Assembly: GCA_965153455.1 (NCBI GenBank) | Contig: OZ234493.1 | Coordinates: forward strand, 19,644,213-19,708,212 | DNA from: Sphagnum compactum | Taxonomy: Eukaryota > Bryophyta > Sphagnopsida > Sphagnales | DNA length: 64,000 nt | Direction of reading: 5' to 3' | Shown: positions 22,364 to 31,914 of the stretch, piece by piece | How the letters are laid out: every line of letters starts with the position of its first letter | How positions within the stretch are numbered: the first letter of the stretch is position 1 | Program-made: the position numbers and the translations under genes | The notes under the pieces: model-generated | Databases searched by the model: none | Told to the model about the DNA's origin: nothing | Seen by the model: the letters and a program-made list of their open reading frames with translations, nothing else

Positions 22364-23920
22364 TTTGTCTTACAATGTAAGTTTAGTTTTTTGCACCAGT
22401 CTTTGCTGGCAACATGTCAAGTTTGCATTTTAAAAAGTGACAAGCTGTCCAAAGACATGATCTAGTAATTTTGAACATGTCAAAAGATAAATTTTGCTCA
22501 TGGACAGATATATGAAAAAATAAACATGTATGTCAGCCCTTTTGTGTTCTGTTACTTTTTTTCTTGAAAAAGAAAACCACATGAAATTTTTATGTAAGAA
22601 ACCAAAACCCCCTCCCTAGGTAACCAAAGCTTGAGGTTTTCATGTGAGAAGCCAAAACCCCCCTCAATTGACAGTCAAAGGCTATCAATTTTGATTTTTG
22701 GCGTTCACCTTCTTCAAGAAGGCCTTTTTTGTGTTTTCAATTCTATGATGTAGGAAGTGACCATCATATATAAGACAATTTAGCCCATATCTGCCTATAA
22801 ACAAAAGAAAAAAGTAAAATAATTTATGTTGCTTATCTATTGGAGAAGAGTACAAAATTTGAAGATAGTTTAAAATTTCGTTCTTTTTCAAGTAGAACCC
22901 CTGCCCCCCCCCCCCCCCAAATATTTTTCATCATTTATAAAAACAATTCACCAAATGGAAAAATATTGCATTAAAAAATAAGGCCACTTAAAGATTCCAT
23001 TTAACCTAAGAAATATTTGGAATTGGAGATCATGATTTTGTCTAAAGATATGATAATATTTTGAAGGAATTCAAAAACATTTTGCGTTCACAAATGTCCT
23101 CTGAATTTGGTGGATATCAACAATGGAAATGAATGTCAACTGCAATGTTTAAAATAATATATGATATGGTCTAATTTGCTTTGTTCTTAATACCTTAACA
23201 AAAAATCCAATAAAAATCAATGACCAGAACCATCACAGATAAAACAAAGACAAAGGTAAGAAAAAGGCTAACATATGCATAGCCTGCTGGACCCAAAGAA
23301 GGGAGAAAGCTAGTCCTTCTCACGGTAAGAAGTTATTTCACCCACAACCCCTTTAATGTCATTTGCATGTAAATCATGAAATCTAAAAGTAATAGGAGGT
23401 CTAGAATAAGCATCTCCTTTCAAAGCAATCTTCTTTTCTATAATAGAAGTTAAAGCACATTGCAAAAGAATATTAACACGCTGCTTGAAAAACTGAATAC
23501 AAAAAGATAAAAATAAATGAATTCTCGATCATTTATTGTGAAAAAGACGAGCACACTCCCTTATGAAACGATCCAATCACACCCAAATGCACCATGCAGC
23601 TCCATAACCATTTCATATTAAATAATAAAATAACAAAATATTGATTTTTTTCAAAAATGTCAAGGACAAATTGTTCAAAGTGTTTAAAAATTCAAATTTG
23701 TAAATGTGAAAAACATAATAATTTTTTTCCTATATGACATATGAAGTTAGAACACGCTCAACTTGCAATCACATGAAATTTCAACAACTTTTGTATAAAA
23801 ATGATTTGACAAAAAAATTCATAATATGAAATAACAAAAGTTACAATCTGGAAGCAACACAAAGCTTCAAGCCACCACATCACACTTGGTCATTAATCTT
23901 TGCAATTTCATCATCTTCCA
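22364..23920. other. Non-coding stretch with a poly-C run
   Basis: No gene recognised. An uninterrupted run of 15 C lies at 22904-22918. 22735-22810 resembles the R1 family (GATGTAGGAAGTGACCATCA). The rest is AT-rich. Confidence 0.4.
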
Positions 23921-23923
23921 AAA

Positions 23924-24028
23924 GGTGGTAAAGCCCTAAGAGAATGTCCCCACCCATGGGCTTTAGCTATCGCCTTGTCCTAGGCCCCTTATTTTGAGAA
24001 TGCCCCCATCCTAAGGTTTTACCCTACC
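23924..24028. mobile_element. MITE-like element M2, copy 2
   Basis: It starts GGTGGTAAAGCCCTAAG and ends CCTAAGGTTTTACCC, with the internal phrases GAGAATGTCCCCACCC and GAGAATGCCCCCATCC in inverted partner positions. It corresponds to the copy at 7808-7916, sharing CTATCGCCTTGTCCTAGG-like interior words. Confidence 0.6.
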
Positions 24029-25800
24029 TGTCAAACTTCTAAGCTTCAACAGCCTCTAACATGTCATTACCATTACCAAAAAGAAAACCTTTTGTATTTG
24101 CCCTAAAATTAGTACAATTTGACATTTGACTATGGAATGTGATTGCAAGGGTAATAATGGTCACTAAAATATATATGAACTTAAAGTCTAAATAGGAAAA
24201 TGCTTGTACGTTTAATTTTGGATGAAATCAGTGCCAGAGTGATGTGAAAATGGGCCAAGGAAGTATAACATCCATGAAGGCAAATACAGGTTAGGACATA
24301 TTGAAACTTTCATCTTCAAAGGCTTGCACAAACTGTAGGCTATTAACACATGGGCCCACAAGGTGTAACGCAGACACAAAGTTTTTAAGCACTGATATTT
24401 AATGGCCAGTGATACCTACCATATAAATAGTCCTTATATTTGGATATATATCTTTGGATATTCTTCCAAGGCTTGTAGGTCCAAAAAGTATGTGAGGATG
24501 GGAAAAACATCTCCATGTCAAAATTAAAAGTCCCTTCCCCAACCAAAAAACACCCAAGAAAAACATGGTTTGTTTAAAAGATAATTGTTTCATTTTGATG
24601 ATACTAGATTATTATAATTGCTTGGATGTTTAATCCTTAAAGAACAAGACCTATATTGAAGTTAATTCCAAATGAGACAGATGCGAAGAGTATGGTTAAA
24701 ATTGGTACAAGGCTGATATTGCCTCGGCTCAAACGAAGCTGGTATTGCCTCAGCTCAAACGAGGCTGGTATCGCCCATGAGTGAACATGTATCTATCATC
24801 CAACATTTATCAATATTTTCTTCATTTCTTAATCAATTGAGCAATTTTTTGTTTGGTCGGATCCAAAAACTGGAGGGCTACAAATGTTCTTTAAGTGTCC
24901 AAAACAAAGGAGCAATGCAGAAAACGGAGGAAGGGGATGAATGTTAGTTTGCTTCAAATATTTAGAAAAAGAGAACTTGAGACCTCTTTCTGGTTCCAGC
25001 CCCCTCATTATTAGTCCACTATGAGTGATTTAAAGCCTGATGGGTGCACCAACTAGGGCTTTACAAAACTTTTTTGTATTGAAAAGGCAAAGATACAACA
25101 ATCCAAGATTTTAAGCTTGAAATTCTAATCTGTTTCAATTCACCCATAGAGAAGCATTGAACTATCTTACATCTAACACTCCATATTTTCCCTATAAATT
25201 TGAAATTCAGATTATGAAAATCAAAAATGAAAATCAACAGTTATCACATTTGTTAGAACCATGATGTTTAAGAATGTTTGATTTAAAAAAAATTAATATG
25301 ATACCTTGATTGATTTTCATAAGTTAATTTTTTCAAGTCTTGAGAAGAATTGGAATTGACGGTTCTCATAAAAACAAAGAAAATTGTTCAATACTAGTTT
25401 TAACACGTGTTCAAAAGGATAATGAGTTCTTACACACATATAGATGGATGGTGTGTTCTAACAAATGTAGAGAAGGGAATTGTTTTAGGGCACTTTCTTC
25501 TTACCATTGTTAGATGGGTATCTGTTTTGGTGGGTTAGAATTATTAGTTTTGGTTTCAATAAGTAAAGATTGAACTCCACCTTAGTCGGAGTTTTAAAAT
25601 CAATTTTAGAATGGAACTAGAATCTTTTAAGAACTAAACTTGAATTAAGTTCTGGGTTTATTTATGTGTGGAACCAAAACTATAACCAAAATTGGAATTG
25701 AGTTTTGAAATATTCTTTTTTTGAAAAATAAGATTCGAATGAAAAGTTAACAACCAGTGAACTGTCGCTTTTAGTTCAAGTTATTTGAAACTAGGTTGAC
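24029..25800. other. Non-coding stretch
   Basis: No gene recognised. It contains a 26-bp tandem repeat at 24711-24775. From 25570 to 25790 there is a decayed copy of the AACCAG/TTCCAGTTC-type repeat seen at 3596-4080. Confidence 0.4.
24711..24775. repeat. 26-bp tandem repeat, 2.5 copies
   Basis: Units start at 24711, 24737 and 24763, each reading close to GGCTGGTATTGCCTCAGCTC followed by AAACGA. Confidence 0.75.
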
Positions 25801-26400
25801 AATGACAAGGTGCACAACTACGGACATAATCCTTTCACACCATGTCATCTTGACCTTTAATAATCAAGGTTCTTGAAGGCATTGCCTTTTTAACCTTTCG
25901 GATGACATGTCTTGTTGTAACATCCAATGTCATAGGCACAATTTGTTGAAGATACACATAGTCTCTTGGGTTATATTTTTGAATTTGTGGTTGGTACCTT
26001 CCTCCATGAATAGTGGCAAACTACATTGTGTCACAATGTTGAAAAATAACAAGGTTTTCAAAAGCCATTGCATGACTTTTTAAAAAAACTTGTTTGGTGA
26101 TCACATGGATGCATTCACACATCTAGGTCATCCAAATCTAGGATTGTCATTCCTCTTTATAAATAGATGTAGGAAAATTTAATTCTTAACCAAATAAGAA
26201 GAGGTATGGTAAAAAATAAGCAAATGATGTTTGATTACTAAACCAACAAGCCATAACCAAACATGGCAACTAAAGATCCTAATCACCCAAATGTAGTTTC
26301 TGCAACCCATATTTTTGCAAACCTTTTTAAATTATTTGCACAACCTTCTTGCCCAAACCATTTCCCTTTGGATGACTACATGAGGGTGGTTTGATGGTTT
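25800..26400 (-). pseudogene. Ty3/gypsy integrase 3' end, heavily decayed
   Basis: Read on the minus strand, the upper part resembles an integrase catalytic-core end (HPKGNGLGKKVVQII, then LQKYG and FSNQTSFAYFLPY). The lower part resembles the post-integrase tail of plant gypsy polyproteins (YNPRDYVYLQQIVPMTLDV, HVIRKVKKAMPSRTLII, KDYVRSCAPCH). Several in-frame stops and small indels interrupt it, and no LTRs were found nearby. Integrase inserts retrotransposon DNA into the genome; this fragment can no longer encode one. Confidence 0.6.
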
Positions 26401-26459
26401 ATCAAGGCTTCTTCATTTTAACTGTTTATAATGATTTTGAAAACACCTTAACCAACTAC

Positions 26460-27160
26460 ATGTTTAATGGGAGAACATTTTACAACTTAAAAAGATCATA
26501 ATTATCAACATTATCATAACATAGAGTACTACTGAACATTTATTTATCATTTAATATGAACATCACTATTTTAAAACAAAACCTAAAACTTTCATGACAA
26601 AGGTTATTCATTATAATTGTCTTTTTGTATGTGCAAAATTTTGTAGAAAATTTCTTTTTAATACTAGTATTTCTCAATCCTTTTGTTAAATTATAATCTA
26701 TGTGACAAGTTTTTGCAAATTTAAAATGTACTTTAATCAATTATTGAATTGTTCGAATGTGCACCAATATCATAGCATAATGAGAGTTTATGATGTGATC
26801 CACTTTTAATTCAACATTTCTATCACAAAGATATTTCCCAAATACCTAAAAAATCATTTCAAAAATATGTTGAAATGTGTTGCAATGAAAAGTACAACAC
26901 TATGACTCCTTTTTCTATATTGTACCCTAAAAATGCCCTTTTAACATTGTTTTACATGACCATATAAAATCATATAAACATATTTGTTTTACACTCACAT
27001 TGTTTACATAGCCGCAAAAATCAAAAATTTTAAAATAAAAACTAAGCTAAACAAAGCTAGAAACAAATAAAATAAAATAAAATACAAAATCAAAAAAAGA
27101 AAAACTTTTGAATGAATTTTTTTTTAAAAATATATCTTATTTTCCTAAGATGACACCTTG
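26460..27160. other. AT-rich non-coding stretch
   Basis: No gene or clear repeat recognised; A/T-rich with an (AAATA)n-like run near 27060-27085. Confidence 0.4.
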
Positions 27161-27169
27161 CGCTCCAAA

Positions 27170-27543
27170 CGCCAGAACTTGCACAGGAGGAAGAAAATAC
27201 ATCACCTCAGCAAGCAAGCAACAGCTCAAGGCGAGGACTAACTTTGACAAGAAATATGCATAGTATGTACAGTGTAATGTATGTAGAGGCCCAATTTTCA
27301 CACGGAGTTAGTATCTACGGTGTAGTGTACAGAAGAGGGCCCAATCTCCATCGCCGAAAGCTCTGCCTCTTGCCAGGGAGGGTTTAGGGTTTGCCTCTTG
27401 CCATGTCCGTCGCACAGGTGCAAGGAAGGTGTGTCCCGACTCCATAAGAAGAGAAAACCGGGCGTGAAGAAGAAGAAGAAGGAAGAGATCCTGAGCGAGA
27501 TCTAGATGAGAGTGAAGAAAGATACAAAGCGAAGAAGCCGAAC
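27170..27543 (-). promoter_or_regulatory. 3' UTR of AP2 gene 2
   Basis: After the stop, the minus strand carries CTTCTTCGCT, TTCACGCCCGG and, further down, GGGCCTCT with TACACTGTACA words. These match the region after AP2 gene 1 in the same order. This shows that the duplicated segment extended beyond the coding region. Confidence 0.5.
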
Positions 27544-28194
27544 CTAAAACTGTCGGTTGTTTAGTGGTGTCTTTCTTGTTTGTGCAAACTTTTTGGCAAG
27601 CTTTCTGATGAGTTCAATTTTTTCCTCATCAGAGTTCAGATGTGAGATTTCGTCGAAAGGAGGAAAAGAGGATGGAGAACTGTCGAAGTTGTATGTTGGA
27701 TCCTTAGCGCCAAAGTAAGTGGCACGCAAGAAAGTGGCGACATCATGTGCTAGAGCAGCTGCTTCGGCTGTTTTGAACGATCCCAGCCAAATTCTCTCGT
27801 TGCGTTTTGTCACGCGGATCTCTGCTGTGAATGAGCCGTTGCGATATCTCACCCCTATGCTGCCCACCCTTAGATCTCCCGCAGTGAGTTCGGGGAACTC
27901 CTCCAGAAAATCGAGATCGACACAAAACGGTTGTCGAAGACCATAATCCAGATCAAACTGGACAACTTGCTCCACAGAAGTAATTGGCAAAACGTCAGAG
28001 ACAATTTCAGGATTCCCGGTTGCTTGAGAACCTGAACTTGAGGCCGCGAACTGATGACACGGAACTTGTCGAGAAAGAACACAACGATCCGGTCCTCTAC
28101 CAACTCTGTTGTCTTTGGCCTGTTTCAATTTCTCTTTGCGTTTAGTCTGCGAGCAACCAGAACCCTTCCAATTTGCTTCCCCCCCATCCACCAT
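27544..28194 (-). CDS. AP2/ERF-type transcription factor, gene 2
   Basis: This intron-less gene of 216 codons is the paralogue of 5370-6014. The AP2 domain spans about residues 113-171: SIGVRYRNGSFTAEIRV, NERIWLGSF, TAEAAALAHDVATFLRATY and a final YNF. The conserved tail FDSSPSSFPP with an acidic-then-basic helix follows. The frame is open upstream to 28218, but the ATG at 28194 is chosen because it is preceded by CAAAG and followed by GATGGGGGG exactly as in gene 1. Position 14 of the domain is T where gene 1 has V, and the loop after GVR is one residue short in both. The protein is expected to act in the nucleus as a DNA-binding regulator. The two proteins share the N-terminal blocks GNPEIVS(E/D)VLP and FDLDY(A/G)LRQP, which are not part of any AP2 motif I know. 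Confidence 0.9.
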   Translation of the reverse strand: MVDGGEANWKGSGCSQTKRKEKLKQAKDNRVGRGPDRCVLSRQVPCHQFAASSSGSQATGNPEIVSDVLPITSVEQVVQFDLDYGLRQPFCVDLDFLEEFPELTAGDLRVGSIGVRYRNGSFTAEIRVTKRNERIWLGSFKTAEAAALAHDVATFLRATYFGAKDPTYNFDSSPSSFPPFDEISHLNSDEEKIELIRKLAKKFAQTRKTPLNNRQF

Positions 28195-28290
28195 CTTTGA
28201 AATGCTATAACCCAACAACTATGGACCAGACGGAGCTAGAAAAGCCGTAAAATAAAGCCCGATCAAATTGACCCTCGAATATCGACCACT
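28195..28290 (-). promoter_or_regulatory. Conserved 5' leader of AP2 gene 2
   Basis: The minus strand carries CGAGGGTCAATTTGA and GGGCTTT before the start, as in gene 1. The stretch between them and the ATG has diverged. Confidence 0.55.
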
Positions 28291-28474
28291 TCAAGAATAC
28301 AGGAGCAAGAAAAAAAATTCACGAAAGGGCTCTTTCTTTCTGCAATGGATTGTTGTCTATTTGTTGTCCTCCACACACCCCTTCCCCAACTCTTTGGAAA
28401 AAAAGACGGCTCTTCGCTAAGCTTTGAAGTGCACGGTGCCCCGAATTCTGACATGCACCTCAACAGTTGGAGCT

Positions 28475-28482
28475 CTTTATAT
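28475..28482 (-). promoter_or_regulatory. TATA box of AP2 gene 2
   Basis: The minus strand reads ACATATAAAGAGC, a good plant TATA box. It lies about 280 bp upstream of the ATG, giving an expected transcript start near 28450 and a leader of roughly 250 nt. Confidence 0.5.
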
Positions 28483-28570
28483 GTACAGTGAGGGCACCGT
28501 GGGTCTCTCTCGTGAATCAAGAGTTGCTCATACTAGCCTACTTACACAGAGAAGAGGTTGAACATAACTT

Positions 28571-28659
28571 GTCGGCAATGGGGCCCATGAACCCATTGAA
28601 AGGGAAGAAACATGGGCCAACATTGCCGATTGCCTAACAAGTGATGTTAGACTGCCGAC
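28571..28659. promoter_or_regulatory. Two DRE/CRT cores upstream of AP2 gene 2
   Basis: GTCGGC at 28571-28576 and GCCGAC at 28654-28659 are RCCGAC cores 377-465 bp upstream of the start. This is nearly the same distance as the three cores of gene 1. The surrounding sequence does not align obviously, so the sites are either conserved functionally or coincidental. Confidence 0.4.
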
Positions 28660-28699
28660 ATTCAGATTTTCTTAGTATATTTGGAGATACTCTTACAAA

Positions 28700-29345
28700 G
28701 AGTATTATGGCCGCTGGGCTTTCCAGTTTCGAAAAGCCCAGAGGCCATTTTTTTGGTCCTGTGATACCCAGCCTGTTATGGCTGCTGCTGGGCTTTCCAT
28801 TTTCGTAAAGCCCAGAGGCCATTTTTTTGGTCCTGTGATACCCAACCTATTATGGCTGCTGCTGGGCTTTCGATTTTCGTAAAGCCCAGAGGCCATTTTT
28901 TTTGTCCTGTGATACCCAGCCTATTATAGCTGCTGCTGGGCTTTCCATTTTCGTAAAGCCCAGAGGCCTTTTTTTTTGTCCTGTGATACCCAGCCTATTA
29001 TGGCTGCTGCTGGGCTTTCCATTTTCGTAAAGCCCAGGGGCCTTTTTTTTTTGTCCTGTGATACCCAGCCTATTATGGCTGCTGCTGGGCTTTCCATTTT
29101 CGTAAAGCCCAGGGGCCTTTTTTTTTGTCCTGTGACAACCAGCCTATAATGGCTGCTGGGCTTTCGATTTTGGTAAAGTCCATTTTTTGTCCTGTGATAC
29201 CCAGCCTATTATGGCTGCTGGGCTTTCCATTTTCGTAAAGCCAAGAGGCCATGTTCTTTTCCTGTGATACCCCAGCCTATTATGGTTGTTGGGCTTTCGC
29301 TTTTGGTAAAGCCTAGAGGCCATTTTTTTTTTTCCTGTGATACCA
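28700..29345. repeat. Tandem array of about 72-75 bp, nine copies, each with a hairpin
   Basis: The phrase CCTGTGATACCCAGCC recurs near 28757, 28832, 28907, 28981, 29056, 29129, 29190, 29261 and 29333. Each unit has GGGCTTTCCATTTTCG followed by TAAAGCCC, so that GGGCTTT and AAAGCCC can pair as a 7-bp stem. The outer copies are more diverged and shorter. The apparent minus-strand protein (ASGLYENGKPSS-like repeats) is a by-product of the array. Confidence 0.9.
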
Positions 29346-29524
29346 AGCAGGTATGATGAGGAAAGAAAAGAAAGAAAGCCACAATCGAATGTACTCATTT
29401 TTGGCCTTTTGTTTTATGCACATGAAAAAGGACTATTCCATTGCATGTTCCCTGATCCGGTCCTCTACCAAAACTGTATTTCCTCTGTGTGCAAATTTGA
29501 CTATAAAATTAGATATGATAGTAA

Positions 29525-29824
29525 GGCCCGCTTTACACTAGGAGTCAAGGCTAAAATAGAAAATATATTTTCAATCTGCCCCGAACTAGTAATAAATGCT
29601 GAACTTTTTGGCCATGGATTAGTCATGAGGATGAAAAAAGGATACCATTGATTGAATTTGGGAAGCCAATTTGCAACCCTCGGGGCCAATGTTCCAGCAT
29701 TTATTAATATCCTGACATCAATGTTCTAGCATTTATTAATAACTTGGGGCCAAACAACAAGCCAAAAAATGCTCAAAGTTGGCCCCAAGTTTTTTGGGCC
29801 CTCACTCCTAGTGTAAAGCGGGCC
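29525..29824. mobile_element. PIF/Harbinger-like MITE M4 (300 bp)
   Basis: Perfect 21-bp terminal inverted repeats begin GGCCCGCTTTACACTAGGAG. TAA directly flanks both sides (29522-29524 and 29825-29827), the target duplication typical of PIF/Harbinger elements. The interior is non-coding and includes a short direct repeat around CCAGCATTTATTAATA. The intact ends and flanks suggest a recent insertion. Confidence 0.88.
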
Positions 29825-29827
29825 TAA

Positions 29828-31675
29828 GAACATGTGAGCATCTGTCTATGCCTTTGGCTCTCGATAGGAAACAATTATAGAAAGCTGGTGATTTTTATCC
29901 AAAAACAATTCTGAAAAGCTGGTGATATTTATCCAAAAACAATTCTGACTCGGATGATTGAAAACTCCAAAAAAAAGACTCCTTTTTTGCATTGAAAATG
30001 AAGTATACGGGTTGTCAGCAATCAATGTTACTTCTTGAACAAAAAAACCAATGGTAGTGAAAGCATCTGTCTCGCCCTTCGACGCGCCGCGCCCCCCTCC
30101 CCCCTGCGGCGCGAACCTTCCACCTCTGCCCCCTACCACTTCTAGATAGTATAGGCTTCTATTCACACTGCAAATATATTGCATGACGTCATCGTGAGTG
30201 TTGGGCGGTGCCGCGGTTGTTTGATTTTAAACATTTCCAGAAACTGACAACCAGAGGTTAGAACTTAGAACAAAAGCAATCCCACGAGGCGATAAACAAC
30301 CCCCTAAACGAGCTCTGTTCGACGTTGGTTTCGCTTGTCTTTTTGCACACCTTTTCCGACCTTGCACAGTTCTGCAAGAAACCATTCAACCCGGTTTTCA
30401 GTGATCTGCAGTTCTTCAAAAGAAAAGTTCTCTGCTATTTTCTTCATTCTGGGCACATGTCTTGAATTGCAGGCCGGGTGCTGAATCCAGGACCTTCCGT
30501 GCAGGAGATGTAGCACTAACCATTGGCAACACCATCAGTCACTGCAGGAGCAGTTTTATTTTTTAGATTTACTGCAGACACACCGTCACAAAGGGCAAAA
30601 ATTCAAAACCCTGCGGCACAACAACGCAGTTCTCCGGAGGGCTGCACTGTCAGGCCCAGCCCCAGACAGAGCTCGTTAGGGTGTGTTTAGCGCCTCGCAA
30701 GAATCCCCTGCTTCTGAGTTGTGGCCGTCATTTAGCTTCAAGTTTTGTGTAAAGCAAAGAATTCATGGGTTGCTTGTGGCAAAAGTCATGTGGCAGTTCT
30801 ATTGTGTGGTAACAAGTAGTGTGTAATTGTTCTTGGGGAGATCTTTGGGATCTATTGTTCACCTCACTCCTGTGGGATTGTTTCCTTTTCAGAAAAATTG
30901 AAGTAAAATGGTGAGTTTTTTTTTCCCGAAATTATATTTCAAACTGTAAAGTCACATTTTTCCTAGTTTTAAGCAAATAAACATTTAAAAAACTTGGGAA
31001 ATTTTGCCACATAAAATCAATGTTCCTATGTTCTACCTCCACAAATTCAATGTGGATTCACATGTAACACCAAGTTGTCCAGTTGCAGGTGCTTCTGGAA
31101 ACCCACAGTTACAATTTCAACAAACTTTCTTTCTTTCATGGAACCTTTGCTGATGGTATGATCCAAACTCCCAATTTTTCTAAATTTCTACACCAAAGAC
31201 AATCCAACTTTGGTCCAATTCACTATCCAGATCCTTTGCCACAAAGCACTCTACCTCTGAACCTATAATGTGTAGATAGCAGTACTATACAATCACTTAA
31301 AAGAGGCCATGTGCTTTATAAATGTACAAACAACTAGTTTAAGGGCAGCTTCAACACGCGTTTGTAAATTAATTAATTAATTTTGAAGATTCTATGTTGA
31401 AAAAAAGAATATTATTAAACATTTTAAAAGATTCTTTATTGTCCTTCACAAAATTTTGCACTTTAGATTTTTTTGAGTGAAAATTTCAACATTTCTTCAA
31501 ATAACACAGTCAGTGTAGAAGCTGCTAAGGTTTTATGGTACCAACTACCATTTCCAAATAGTACAACCTCCTGAGTCCTTACATAGTTAGGACCCAATAA
31601 ATTGTATTTTGCTCTTAACCATTTTATTTATTCCTTCTCAAACAGGAAGCACCAAACTTCTAAGCAGAATGCCCA
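29828..31675. other. Mostly non-coding stretch with one coding-like patch
   Basis: 30240-30720 is less AT-rich than its surroundings. It contains a 70-codon minus-strand frame (30304-30516) ending MKKIAENFSFEELQITEN... with a charged tail. I do not recognise it; it could be a last exon of an unknown gene or part of an element. The rest is non-coding. Confidence 0.35.
30083..30113. repeat. GC-rich 8-bp foldback with C-rich loop
   Basis: CGCGCCGC at 30083-30090 pairs with GCGGCGCG at 30106-30113 across a 15-nt loop rich in C. It stands out in AT-rich DNA. Confidence 0.7.
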
Positions 31676-31679
31676 ATTC

Positions 31680-31812
31680 TTTTGGTTGGATCCAATTGAT
31701 TTTCCCTCCAAAATGGTGCCAAGTAGCTTTAGCCTCCATTACCACTTTTTGGTCTTGGAACCTCATCTAAAGGCCATGGGTTCAATTTATAGCTCTCATC
31801 CAAGAGAAGCCT
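31680..31812. mobile_element. MITE family M1, copy C (internal fragment)
   Basis: It carries the M1 interior phrases CCAATTGATTTT, CCAAAATGGTG, TTTTTGGTCTTGGA, AAAGGCCATGG and TTCAATTTA followed by AGCTCTCATCCAA, matching 22180-22318. Neither terminus is present. Confidence 0.6.
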
Positions 31813-31878
31813 TCAGCTAGAACCAGAATCAGGTCCAAAAACCAGTTATCTAGATTCTGATTATGTTTTCAAATTAAT

Positions 31879-31882
<4 letters not shown>

Positions 31883-31914
<32 letters not shown>
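31883..31914. repeat. (ATT)n microsatellite
   Basis: About ten uninterrupted ATT triplets. Confidence 0.9.

Noticed and set aside
28634-29398. Minus-strand frames encoding repeated ASGLYENGKPSS-like peptides
   Set aside because: They are a by-product of the roughly 73-bp tandem array; stops and frame changes follow unit-length changes, and no domain is present.
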